From: Lachnospiraceae bacterium
GTDB lineage: Bacteria > Bacillota > Clostridia > Lachnospirales > Lachnospiraceae
Length of the DNA: 64,000 bases
NCBI GenBank assembly: GCA_017621075.1
Contig: JAGATV010000030.1
Location: 78,343-142,342, forward strand
Direction: 5' to 3'
Shown in pieces: positions 1 to 8,729 of this stretch. Position numbers and translations under genes: made by a program. Position 1 is the first letter of the stretch. Each line of letters opens with the position of its first letter. Below the pieces are notes generated by a model. The model saw nothing but the letters and a program-made list of their open reading frames with translations. It made no database searches and was not told the DNA's origin.

Positions 1-2
1 AT

Positions 3-794
3 GCAGGGTATACCACTTATTCCATGCACCCGGAGACAGAACTCAACTATAACAGGGTCATGGTCTATGAAAGTCTGGGATTTGATCAAAAGCTCTGGAC
101 GGAGGATTTTGTGGGAGCCACCAAGATCCATTACGGTGCCTCCGACAGGGATACCTACCATAAGGTGGAAGAACTTTTTGAGAACCGGGCGGAAGGGGAA
201 AAGATGTTTATCTTTGACCTGACCATACAGAATCACGGCGGTTATACGGAGAATGATTTCAAACAGACGGTGAAGAGCGTCAACGCTCCCAGCGGGGAGG
301 CAGACAATTACCTGTCCCTGATCAAGGAATCGGATGAGGCTTTCGGAGAGCTGATCGACTATTTTGCCAAGCAGGATGAAAAGGTCATTATCTGTATGTT
401 CGGAGACCATCAGCCCAAGTTCGTGGACAGCAGCTTTTATGAAAATATTTACCGCCAGACGGAAGGGTTGTCGGAAGTGGATAAGCTGATGAACCAGTAT
501 AAAGCTCCCTTTATCATATGGGCCAATTATGATATCCCCAAGGAAGATGATCTGGATATCAGCATGAACTATCTGGGCGTCCTGCTGCAGAAGACGGTGG
601 GCATCCCCCTGTCTCCTTACTTCGCTTTTCTGGATGAGCTGCAGGAGAAGTACCCTATTGTCAGCATCAACGGATGTGTGGACAAGGATGGCAATTATTA
701 CAGCCTGAATGAATTGTCGGAAGAGTTGGAGGCTTATAGAATTTTGCAGTACCGATATCTTTTTGACATGGAAGATGTTCCCGCAGGCTACTAA
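3..794 (+). CDS. LTA synthase-like sulfatase-superfamily protein, C-terminal part
   Basis: This is the C-terminal 263 residues of an alkaline-phosphatase/sulfatase superfamily enzyme of the LtaS/phosphoglycerol transferase kind. The frame is open from the window edge, so the start lies upstream. Visible family marks are the HGGY motif, about 77 residues into the visible part, which follows the strand FIFDLTIQN, and the GDHQP motif, about 135 residues in, whose Asp and His bind metal in this family. Such enzymes sit in the membrane with an extracellular catalytic domain and move glycerol-phosphate units or cleave phosphodiesters. The membrane segments expected at the N-terminus are outside the window. 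Which polymer it acts on cannot be read from this fragment. No clear terminator follows its stop, so its transcript may run toward the gltB leader hairpin. Confidence 0.8.
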   Translation, partial: AGYTTYSMHPETELNYNRVMVYESLGFDQKLWTEDFVGATKIHYGASDRDTYHKVEELFENRAEGEKMFIFDLTIQNHGGYTENDFKQTVKSVNAPSGEADNYLSLIKESDEAFGELIDYFAKQDEKVIICMFGDHQPKFVDSSFYENIYRQTEGLSEVDKLMNQYKAPFIIWANYDIPKEDDLDISMNYLGVLLQKTVGIPLSPYFAFLDELQEKYPIVSINGCVDKDGNYYSLNELSEELEAYRILQYRYLFDMEDVPAGY

Positions 795-882
795 AACGGG
801 ACACAATTCAGATAAAATACAGAAAAAATAGCTAAAAAAAGAGAATTTTCAAATTATCTGACAATTAAGCAAAAAGTAGTTA

Positions 883-911
883 TTTACAGCAGAGAAAAAA
901 TGGTGTATAGT
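883..911 (+). promoter_or_regulatory. gltB promoter
   Basis: A sigma-A-type promoter is seen: TTTACA (883-888), a 17-base spacer, and TATAGT (906-911). The predicted start near 918 coincides with the first base of the hairpin at 918-962, so the hairpin would be the very 5' end of the transcript. Confidence 0.65.
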
Positions 912-917
912 AATCGC

Positions 918-962
918 AAAGGTCGCAATGAGGCGCACAAAGCTCTCATTGCGACCTTTTTT
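918..962 (+). terminator. Leader hairpin/attenuator before gltB
   Basis: A perfect 15-bp stem (918-932 paired with 945-959) with a 12-base loop is followed by a run of T (957-962). It has the form of an intrinsic terminator, yet it lies between the gltB promoter and the gltB start and begins at the expected +1. It could end transcripts from upstream, or act as an attenuator relieved by an RNA-binding antiterminator. I cannot tell which regulator would act. Confidence 0.7.
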
Positions 963-1014
963 GCGTGAAAGAAAAGTCGCTTCTTATATGCGGATCAGAG
1001 AAAGGAGAACTACA

Positions 1015-4000
1015 ATGTTTGATGTGAAAAATGATCTTCCCAAAGCGCCTCTCTATCGAGATGAATTTGAGCATGACAACTGCGGTATCGGAGCCTGCGT
1101 GAACATAAACGGTAAAAAGAGCCGTGCCACCGTGGAAAATGCTTTGAAGATCGTAGAAAATCTGGAGCACAGGGCAGGTAAGGATGCGGAGGGAAAGACC
1201 GGTGACGGTGTGGGCATCCTGACCCAGATCCCCCATAAATTTTTTGCCAAAGTGACGAAGGCTCTGGGGATCGAGATCGGAGAAGAAAGATCTTACGGCG
1301 TCGGCATGTTTTTCTTTCCCCAGGATGAACTGCGCAGGAATCAGGCAAAGAAGATGTTCGAGATCATTGTGGAGAAGGAAGGGATGGAATTTTTGGGATG
1401 GCGTGAAGTGCCCACCTTTCCCAATGTGCTGGGGCACAAGGCTGTGGAGTGTATGCCTTATATCCTGCAGGGCTTTGTCAAGAAGCCTGCCGGAGTGGAG
1501 AAGGGCATTGAATTTGACCGCAGGCTTTACATTGCAAGGAGAGTATTTGAACAGTCCACCGACGATACTTATGTGGTCTCCTTTTCCAGCAGGACCATCG
1601 TCTATAAAGGCATGTTTTTAGTAGGACAGCTTCGCACCTTCTTTGCGGACCTGCAGAATGAGGATTTTGAGTCTGCCATTGCCATGGTGCATTCCCGTTT
1701 CTCCACCAACACCAATCCCAGTTGGGAAAGGGCGCATCCCAACCGGCTGATGGTACACAACGGTGAGATCAATACCATCCGGGGCAATGCGGATAAGATG
1801 CTGGCAAGAGAGGAAAATATGGAATCAGGGCACCTGCAGAGACAGTTGCAGAAGGTCCTTCCTGCCATCAACAAGACAGGTTCCGACTCTGCCATGCTGG
1901 ACAATACTTTGGAATTTCTGGTGATGAGCGGCATGGATCTGCCCCTGGCAGTGATGATCGCCATTCCGGAGCCCTGGGCTAACAATAAGGCCATGTCCCA
2001 GACCAAGAGAGACTTTTATCAGTATTATGCCACCATGATGGAGCCCTGGGACGGTCCTGCATCCATCCTGTTCTCCGACGGAGATATCATGGGAGCAGTC
2101 CTGGACCGCAACGGACTGCGTCCCTCCAGATATATGATCACTGATGACGATACCCTGATCCTTTCCTCCGAGGTTGGCGTGCTGGATATCGATCCCACAA
2201 AGATCAAGGTCAAGGAGAGGCTGCGTCCCGGTAAGATGCTCTTGGTGGATACCGTTCAGGGCAAGCTGATCGACGATGAGGAATTAAAGGAGAAATATGC
2301 TTCCAGACAGCCTTACGGCGAGTGGCTGGACAGCAATCTGATCGAGCTGAAGGATCTGACCATCCCCAACCAGAGAGTGCCGGAGTATACTTACGAGGCA
2401 CGTCAGCGGATGCAGAAAGCGTTTGGCTATACCTATGATGAATTGAAGAGCAGCATCCTGCCCATGGCAAAGAACGGCAGTGAGGCCATCGCTGCAATGG
2501 GTGTGGATACCCCCCTGCCCGTGCTGAGCAAGACCTACCACCCCCTGTTCCACTCCTTCAAGCAGTTGTTTGCACAGGTTACCAATCCCCCCATCGATGC
2601 CATCCGTGAGGAGATTGTCACATCCACCACGGTGTATGTGGGCACCGAGGGCAACCTTTTGGAGGAATCTCCCAAAAACTGTAATATCTTAAAGGTGAAC
2701 AACCCTATCCTCACCAATACCGATCTGTTGAAGATCAAGAATATGAAGGCAGAGGGCTTCAAGGTGGAGGTAGTGCCCATCACTTATTATAAGAACACCA
2801 GTCTGGAGCGGGCAATCGACAGACTGTTCGTGGAGGTGGACAGAGCTTACCGTGACGGCGTGAACATTTTAATCCTCTCAGACAGAGAGGTGGATGAGAA
2901 CCATGTGCCCATTCCTTCCCTCCTGGCGGTGTCTGCACTGAACCAGTATCTGGTGCGCACCAAGAAGCGGACCAGAGTGGCATTGATCTTAGAGTCCGGA
3001 GAACCCAGGGAAGTGCATCATTTTGCAACACTTTTGGGCTATGGTGCCTGCGCCATCAATCCTTATCTGGCACAGGAAAGCATCAGGGAACTGATCGACA
3101 ATCACATGCTGGACAAAGACTATTATGCGGCAGTGAATGACTACAACAATGCGGTACTCCACGGCATCGTAAAGATTGCTTCCAAAATGGGCATCAGCAC
3201 CATCCAGTCCTACCAGGGCTCCCAGATCTTCGAGGCGATCGGCATCGCACCGGAAGTCATCAGCAAATATTTCAGCAATACCGTCTGCCGTGTGGGAGGC
3301 AAGACTTTAAAGGATATCGAAGAAGAAGTGAATGAACTGCATTCCATGGCCTTCGATCCTCTGGGGCTGGGCAACGATCTGACCTTAGACAGTCCCGGAC
3401 ACCACAAAGCAAGGAGCGGCGGGGATGATCACCTTTACAATCCCGCCACCATCCATATGCTGCAGGAGTCCACAAGGCGTGGGGACTATGGTATGTTCAA
3501 GCAGTACACAGCCATGGTGAACGACGAAAATTCCATCCGCAACCTGCGGGGACTGATGGATTTCAATTATCCCAAGAAAGGGGTGCCTCTTGAGGAGGTA
3601 GAGCCTGTGGAGGCGATTGTGACCAGGTTTAAGACAGGAGCCATGTCCTACGGTTCTATTTCCAAGGAGGCACATGAGACCATGGCTATCGCCATGAACC
3701 GACTCCACGGAAAGAGCAATTCCGGTGAGGGCGGCGAAGACCTGGATCGCCTTACCGTGGGCCCTGACGGACTGGACCGCTGCTCCGCCATCAAACAGGT
3801 GGCAAGCGGACGTTTCGGCGTCACCAGCCGTTATCTGGTAAGCGCTAAAGAAATCCAGATCAAGATGGCACAGGGGGCAAAGCCCGGTGAGGGCGGACAC
3901 CTTCCCGGCGGAAAGGTATATCCCTGGATCGCCAAGACCAGACACTCCACACCCGGCGTGTCCCTGATCTCCCCTCCGCCTCATCACGATATTTATTCCA

Positions 4001-5562
4001 TCGAGGATCTGGCACAGTTAATCTACGATCTGAAAAATGCCAACAAAGATGCAAGGATCTCCGTAAAGCTGGTATCCGAAGCCGGCGTGGGAACCGTTGC
4101 GGCAGGTGTGGCAAAAGCGGGGGCCCAGGTCATCCTGGTATCCGGCTATGACGGCGGAACCGGTGCGGCGCCCAAGAACTCCATCCACAATGCAGGACTG
4201 CCCTGGGAGCTTGGACTGGCCGAGACCCATCAGACCCTGATCATGAACGGTCTGCGCAACAAGGTCCGCATTGAGACAGACGGTAAGCTCATGAGCGGAA
4301 GGGATGTGGCTATTGCCGCCATCCTGGGTGCTGAGGAATTTGGGTTTGCAACTGCACCTTTGGTGACCATGGGATGTGTCATGATGAGAGTCTGCAACCT
4401 GGATACCTGCCCTGTGGGCGTGGCAACCCAGAATCCTGAGCTTAGAAAGAACTTTAAGGGCAAACCGGAATATGTGGAGAACTTCATGCGTTTCATTGCT
4501 GAAGAGCTTCGTGAATATATGGCAAAGCTGGGCGTAAGGACCGTAGATGAACTGGTGGGAAGGAGCGATCTTCTGAAGGTGAAGGAGAACCTGACTGACC
4601 GCCAGAAAGAGGTGGATCTGACCCAGATTTTGAAAAACCCTTATGAGGGAACCAAGCAGAAGGTTACCTTCGATCCCAAGCAGGTATATGATTTTGAACT
4701 GGAAAAGACGTTGGATGAAAAGGTGCTGTTGAAACAGCTTAACAAGGCCATCGATGCCGGGCAGAAGAGGAGCCTGGAGGTGGACGTATCCAATACGGAC
4801 CGTGCTTTCGGTACGATCCTGGGAAGCGAGATCACCAAGCGGTTGGGCGATAACGTGGAGGAAGATACCTACCGCATCCTGTGCAAGGGTGCGGGGGGAC
4901 AGTCCTTCGGAGCATTTATCCCCAAGGGCCTGACCCTGGAGCTTGTGGGTGACAGTAACGATTACTTCGGCAAAGGCCTCTCCGGCGGCAAGCTGATCGT
5001 ATATCCGCCCAAGGGAAGCAAGTTCAAGGCAGAAGAAAACATTATCATCGGCAACGTGGCGCTGTACGGCGCAACCAGCGGAAAAGCCTTTATCAATGGT
5101 GTGGCAGGAGAACGTTTCTGCGTGAGGAACTCCGGCGCCATTGCGGTAGTGGAAGGTGTCGGTGACCATGGCTGTGAGTATATGACCGGCGGACGCGTGG
5201 TGGTCCTGGGAAGTACCGGAAAGAACTTTGCGGCAGGCATGAGCGGCGGTATCGCTTATGTGCTGGATGAGGGAAATGATCTGTACAAACGCTTAAACAA
5301 AGAGATGGTATCCTCCTCGGAGATCACTTCCAAATACGACGTGATGGAGTTGAAGGGAATGATCCAGGAGCATGTGGCACTGACCAATTCTGCAAAGGGC
5401 AAAGAGATCCTGGATAACTTTGGCGAGTATCTGCCTAAGTTCAAGAAGATCATTCCTTATGACTACGAGAGAGTCTTAAAGACCATCGTACAGATGGAGG
5501 AAAAGGGCCTGAGCGCAGAGCAGGCACAGATTGAGGCTTTCTACGCCAACACAAGGAAATAG
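1015..5562 (+). CDS. gltB: Glutamate synthase (GOGAT), large subunit
   Basis: This is the large subunit of glutamate synthase, which makes two glutamates from glutamine and 2-oxoglutarate in ammonium assimilation. The ATG at 1015 is chosen because AAAGGAG lies just before it; an in-frame ATG at 928 sits inside the leader hairpin and lacks a ribosome site. The 1515-residue length is normal. A 22-residue propeptide precedes Cys23 (in DNCGIGA), the expected N-terminal nucleophile of the glutamine amidotransferase domain. The FMN/synthase domain carries the 3Fe-4S cysteines at about 1121, 1127 and 1132 (CVMMRVCNLDTC). The C-terminal Gly-rich GXGXG helix domain covers about 1260-1480. gltD follows after 14 bases, forming a gltBD operon. 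Confidence 0.97.
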   Translation: MFDVKNDLPKAPLYRDEFEHDNCGIGACVNINGKKSRATVENALKIVENLEHRAGKDAEGKTGDGVGILTQIPHKFFAKVTKALGIEIGEERSYGVGMFFFPQDELRRNQAKKMFEIIVEKEGMEFLGWREVPTFPNVLGHKAVECMPYILQGFVKKPAGVEKGIEFDRRLYIARRVFEQSTDDTYVVSFSSRTIVYKGMFLVGQLRTFFADLQNEDFESAIAMVHSRFSTNTNPSWERAHPNRLMVHNGEINTIRGNADKMLAREENMESGHLQRQLQKVLPAINKTGSDSAMLDNTLEFLVMSGMDLPLAVMIAIPEPWANNKAMSQTKRDFYQYYATMMEPWDGPASILFSDGDIMGAVLDRNGLRPSRYMITDDDTLILSSEVGVLDIDPTKIKVKERLRPGKMLLVDTVQGKLIDDEELKEKYASRQPYGEWLDSNLIELKDLTIPNQRVPEYTYEARQRMQKAFGYTYDELKSSILPMAKNGSEAIAAMGVDTPLPVLSKTYHPLFHSFKQLFAQVTNPPIDAIREEIVTSTTVYVGTEGNLLEESPKNCNILKVNNPILTNTDLLKIKNMKAEGFKVEVVPITYYKNTSLERAIDRLFVEVDRAYRDGVNILILSDREVDENHVPIPSLLAVSALNQYLVRTKKRTRVALILESGEPREVHHFATLLGYGACAINPYLAQESIRELIDNHMLDKDYYAAVNDYNNAVLHGIVKIASKMGISTIQSYQGSQIFEAIGIAPEVISKYFSNTVCRVGGKTLKDIEEEVNELHSMAFDPLGLGNDLTLDSPGHHKARSGGDDHLYNPATIHMLQESTRRGDYGMFKQYTAMVNDENSIRNLRGLMDFNYPKKGVPLEEVEPVEAIVTRFKTGAMSYGSISKEAHETMAIAMNRLHGKSNSGEGGEDLDRLTVGPDGLDRCSAIKQVASGRFGVTSRYLVSAKEIQIKMAQGAKPGEGGHLPGGKVYPWIAKTRHSTPGVSLISPPPHHDIYSIEDLAQLIYDLKNANKDARISVKLVSEAGVGTVAAGVAKAGAQVILVSGYDGGTGAAPKNSIHNAGLPWELGLAETHQTLIMNGLRNKVRIETDGKLMSGRDVAIAAILGAEEFGFATAPLVTMGCVMMRVCNLDTCPVGVATQNPELRKNFKGKPEYVENFMRFIAEELREYMAKLGVRTVDELVGRSDLLKVKENLTDRQKEVDLTQILKNPYEGTKQKVTFDPKQVYDFELEKTLDEKVLLKQLNKAIDAGQKRSLEVDVSNTDRAFGTILGSEITKRLGDNVEEDTYRILCKGAGGQSFGAFIPKGLTLELVGDSNDYFGKGLSGGKLIVYPPKGSKFKAEENIIIGNVALYGATSGKAFINGVAGERFCVRNSGAIAVVEGVGDHGCEYMTGGRVVVLGSTGKNFAAGMSGGIAYVLDEGNDLYKRLNKEMVSSSEITSKYDVMELKGMIQEHVALTNSAKGKEILDNFGEYLPKFKKIIPYDYERVLKTIVQMEEKGLSAEQAQIEAFYANTRK

Positions 5563-5576
5563 GAGGAAGAACAAAG

Positions 5577-7069
5577 ATGGGAAAACCAACCGGATTTATG
5601 GATTATAAAGAGAAGTCAGCAAGGCAGAAGCTCCGGCAGACAGAGTCAGACATTTCAAAGAATTCCATGAGCATCTGCCCAAGGAAAAGCAACAGCTCCA
5701 GGGCGCCCGCTGCATGGAATGCGGTGTTCCGTTCTGTCAGGCCGGCATGATGATCTGCGGTATGACAAGCGGCTGTCCCCTGCACAATCTGGTCCCTGAG
5801 TGGAATGATCTGGTATATACCGGCAACTGGGAACAGGCCTACAACAGACTGAAAAAGACCAACAATTTCCCGGAGTTCACCTCCCGTGTATGCCCCGCCC
5901 TGTGTGAGGCGGCCTGTACCTGCGGGCTGAACGGTGATCCGGTTTCCACCAAGGAAAACGAGTATGCCATTATTGAGAATGCTTATGCGGAGGGCTATGC
6001 GGCAGCAAAGCCTCCCAAGGTGCGCACCGGCAAGAAGGTGGCTGTCATCGGCAGCGGCCCCTCCGGTCTGGCTACTGCAGACCAGCTGAACAAGCGGGGG
6101 CATCAGGTCACCGTGTTTGAGCGTTCTGACCGTGTGGGAGGCCTTTTGATGTATGGAATCCCCAACATGAAGCTGGAAAAGCAGATCGTAGATCGCAAGG
6201 TAAGGATCATGGAAGAAGAAGGCGTTACCTTTGTGACAGGGGTGGATGTGGGCAAGGACATCAAGGCAGATAAGCTGCTCCATGACTTTGACCGTGTGGT
6301 GCTGGCCTGCGGAGCTTCCAATCCCAGGGATATAAACGCTCCCGGCAGGGATGCCAAGGGAATCTATTTTGCAGTGGACTTTTTAAAGGCAAACACCAAG
6401 AGCCTGTTGGACTCCGATTTTGCAGATAAGAAATATGTGGACACCAAGGGAAAGAATGTGGTCATCATCGGCGGCGGTGATACCGGAAACGACTGTGTGG
6501 GCACTTCCATCCGCCACGGTGCCAAATCCGTGACCCAGATCGAGATGATGCCCAAGGCACCCGACAAGCGTGCTGAGAATAATCCCTGGCCCGAATGGCC
6601 CAAGGTCTGCAAGACAGATTACGGTCAGGAGGAAGCGATTGCTTTATACGGCCATGATCCCCGCATCTATGAGTCCACGGTGAAGGAATTTGTAAAAGAC
6701 AAGAACGGCAATCTGAAGGCTGTAAAGATCGTAAAGCTCTCCTGGGAAAAGGACCCTGAGACGGGGCGCATGAAGATGCAGGAGATCCCCGGAAGCGAAC
6801 AGCTTCTGGATGCCGAGATCGTTCTGATCGCGGCAGGTTTCCTGGGCACTCAGAAATATATTGCCGAGGCTTTTGGCGTGGAATTGAACGAGCGCACCAA
6901 TGTAAAGACCGCTCCCGGTGCTTACAAGACCAGCGTGGACAATGTCTTTGTCACAGGCGACATGCACAGAGGACAGTCCCTGGTAGTGTGGGCTATCCGT
7001 GAAGGCAGAGAGGCCGCCAGGGCAGTGGATGAGAGCCTGATGGGATATTCCAACCTGGTGGTACAGTAG
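5577..7069 (+). pseudogene. gltD: Glutamate synthase small subunit, frameshifted near its start
   Basis: This encodes the NAD(P)H-dependent small subunit that feeds electrons to GltB. From ATG 5577 (ribosome site AGGAGGAA) the frame reads MGKPTGFMDYK as in normal GltD, then runs to a TGA at 5748. The continuation of the family sequence (REVSKAEAPADRVRHF) is found in another frame from 5610 onward and stays open to 7069. One base is missing at the A-run 5607-5609; a fourth A would restore the frame. Downstream everything is intact: cysteines RCMECG and CPALCEAACTCG for Fe-S clusters, the first dinucleotide fold GSGPSG, and the second GGGDTG. An internal ATG at 5714 exists but would remove the first Fe-S cysteine. 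It could be a real mutation, a slippage-prone site or a sequencing error. Confidence 0.88.
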
Positions 7070-7097
7070 GCTCAGTGGAATGAAATAGAAGGTTGAC

Positions 7098-7138
7098 AAA
7101 GGTGCCTCCGGCAGTTACTATGCCGGAGGCACCTTTTT
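7098..7138 (+). terminator. gltBD terminator
   Basis: A stem of about 13-16 bp (7098-7113 with 7121-7136), a 7-base loop and a T-run form a strong intrinsic terminator after gltD. The symmetric A-run lets it also serve the convergent antiporter gene, whose stop codon lies in its right arm. Confidence 0.9.
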
Positions 7139-8330
7139 AGGAGCACATTATCATAGGAGTATTGAGCAATTTTTTATAACTTAAGTCAATTGCAAATGCT
7201 CCAAGCGGGGCTGTAAATACAATTGCAAGTACAGCTACAGTCAATACCATATCTCCGCACCCAAGTCCAAGGCTTAATGGAATTCCTCCGATTGCTGCCT
7301 GAACGGTTGCCTTCGGAGTATATGCCATCATTGAGAATATCCTTTCCTTAGTGTTTAAATCTGTTTCAAGAAGGCAAACAAATACTCCAAGCATTCTAAG
7401 AATCAGGGCGCCTGCAATAACGATAAGTGCTTTCAGCCCCATATTCCCCAGATAATTTATATTTATGGTGGCACCAACCAAAACAAAAAGGAACACCTCT
7501 GCAGCTACCCATAGCTTGTTATATTTTGCAGATAACCGTATGGATGCCTCTTCTCTATATTTCTGCATGGCAACGCCTATAAACATAATTGCAATTAGTG
7601 CGGAGAATGTTATTGGTGTATTCAAAGAATCCTCTATTGCTACCAGAATAAACGACCACGAAAGTATAATGAGAATCTTAATCGTATCTCTAATATGAAC
7701 CTTCTCGAAATATTTTGAAAGCATCCAGCCGCTAATCAAGCCTATCAAAACACCAAACACGATTGATACCGGAATGTTTACAAGCCGAATGACTGACACT
7801 CCATTTCCCTGTATCATACCGATAAAAGTTGTAAACAGAACAATCACATACACATCATCAACGGAAGCTCCCGCCAAAATCAGTTGCGGAATACCTTTCT
7901 TTGTTCCATAACCTTCATCCATCAATTTAACCATTCGAGGGACAACTACTGCCGGGGAAACAGCTGCCAATACAGCTCCCATAATGGCCGCTTCAAGCAT
8001 TGATAATCCCAACAATCTTGGTGCAAGCAATATCATACCTATCAGTTCAAAACTTGCCGGGACAAAACACATCATAATAGCCGGTCTACCTATCTTTTTT
8101 ATTTCCAAAAGATCAAGGCTAAGTCCAGCCCTTGTCAGAATAATTATGAGTGCTATTTTTCTTATTTCTGATGATATAGATAGAATCGATGTATCAATTA
8201 AATCAAATACATATGGTCCAAGCAAAATACCTGTAGCTAACATCCCCAGCAGACTTGGCAGTTTGCATTTTTGACAAATCCACCCTAACGCCATGCCAAT
8301 CATCAAAATCAGTGCAATACTCAATAACAT
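7137..8330 (-). CDS. Cation/proton antiporter, CPA family
   Basis: This is a polytopic membrane protein of about 397 residues resembling sodium(or potassium)/proton exchangers. Around twelve hydrophobic segments are visible, including the motif AAVSPAVVVPRMV near the middle. Two in-frame ATGs occur (8336 and 8330). The GGAGG ribosome site touches the first, so the second, six bases further on, is the better start. The gene is under a fluoride riboswitch and its own promoter, so its job is probably tied to fluoride stress, for example expelling fluoride or restoring ion balance. Antiporters are a known class of fluoride-riboswitch targets. The gene is visibly more AT-rich than gltBD next door, with codons such as ATA and TTA common, which suggests transfer. 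Confidence 0.88.
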   Translation of the reverse strand: MLLSIALILMIGMALGWICQKCKLPSLLGMLATGILLGPYVFDLIDTSILSISSEIRKIALIIILTRAGLSLDLLEIKKIGRPAIMMCFVPASFELIGMILLAPRLLGLSMLEAAIMGAVLAAVSPAVVVPRMVKLMDEGYGTKKGIPQLILAGASVDDVYVIVLFTTFIGMIQGNGVSVIRLVNIPVSIVFGVLIGLISGWMLSKYFEKVHIRDTIKILIILSWSFILVAIEDSLNTPITFSALIAIMFIGVAMQKYREEASIRLSAKYNKLWVAAEVFLFVLVGATININYLGNMGLKALIVIAGALILRMLGVFVCLLETDLNTKERIFSMMAYTPKATVQAAIGGIPLSLGLGCGDMVLTVAVLAIVFTAPLGAFAIDLSYKKLLNTPMIMCS

Positions 8331-8350
8331 AAACATCCTCCTTTATACGC

Positions 8351-8449
8351 AAAAAAGCTGACACTTTCTGCGTTCGTTAATCGCAGAAGTCATCAGCTTT
8401 TAAAAGCGGTTTTAGTATTTCATACTAAGGGAGAACCTCATTCCCATGC
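8351..8449 (-). promoter_or_regulatory. Fluoride riboswitch (crcB motif) with terminator
   Basis: Read on the minus strand, the leader has the elements of the fluoride aptamer: GGGAATGAGGTTCTCCC (first stem-loop), then AACCGC, then GCTGATGAC. The loop bases GAGGTT can pair with GACTTC to make the pseudoknot-type helix seen in this class. The 3' part folds into a terminator: CTTCTGCG pairs with CGCAGAAAG and flanking AAAAGCTGA with TCAGCTTTT, ending in six U. The terminator arm shares bases with the aptamer, so fluoride binding should favour read-through into the antiporter gene. Confidence 0.87.
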
Positions 8450-8628
8450 TCCTATATTACATTTTTTCTTTTCCGAATGCAAGTATAATTTGAATTTACC
8501 ATCTCGACAACTCCCAATTTGTAAAGTTGCTATTGTAGTAATAAAATAATTTCAAGGCTAACCACCAAAAAACCAGTGGATAGCCGTTCCAAATTACATT
8601 CCCGGAAATTTGCTGACACTTTCTGCGT
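8357..8628. repeat. 17-bp direct repeat, copies 8357-8373 and 8612-8628
   Basis: The string GCTGACACTTTCTGCGT occurs twice in the same orientation, 255 bp apart. The first copy is the downstream arm of the fluoride-riboswitch terminator; the second stands alone with different flanks. It may mark a duplication or an insertion boundary. Confidence 0.8.
8454..8482 (-). promoter_or_regulatory. Promoter of the fluoride riboswitch/antiporter unit
   Basis: On the minus strand TTGCAT and TAATAT are separated by 17 bases. The predicted start (about 8447) is the first base of the aptamer. Confidence 0.65.
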
Positions 8629-8640
8629 AGGGCACTGTGC
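8490..8640. other. AT-rich intergenic stretch
   Basis: Between the antiporter promoter and the tetR promoter lies AT-rich sequence with no supported gene. It contains the second copy of the 17-bp direct repeat (8612-8628). A minus-strand open frame here has no ribosome site and runs through the tetR gene, so it is not called. Confidence 0.5.
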
Positions 8641-8669
8641 TTGACATAGGTGTGGTTATGCAATATAAT
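8641..8669 (+). promoter_or_regulatory. Consensus promoter before tetR-family gene
   Basis: TTGACA (8641-8646), a 17-base spacer and TATAAT (8664-8669) match the sigma-A consensus exactly. The AT-rich 60-base leader up to the gene may hold an operator for autoregulation, but no clean palindrome was identified. Confidence 0.8.
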
Positions 8670-8729
8670 AAAACAAACGATGTAAAACAAAAGATTTAAA
8701 ACGATTGATTTAGTAAAGGAAGATAGGAT

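Noticed and set aside
928-1014. Earlier in-frame ATG start for gltB
   Set aside because: It lies inside the leader hairpin and has no ribosome site; the ATG at 1015 has AAAGGAG and gives the normal propeptide before Cys23.
4018-5169. Long minus-strand frame (383 residues) inside gltB
   Set aside because: It is the mirror of a strongly biased GC-rich coding region; no ribosome site or recognisable domain, while gltB is certain.
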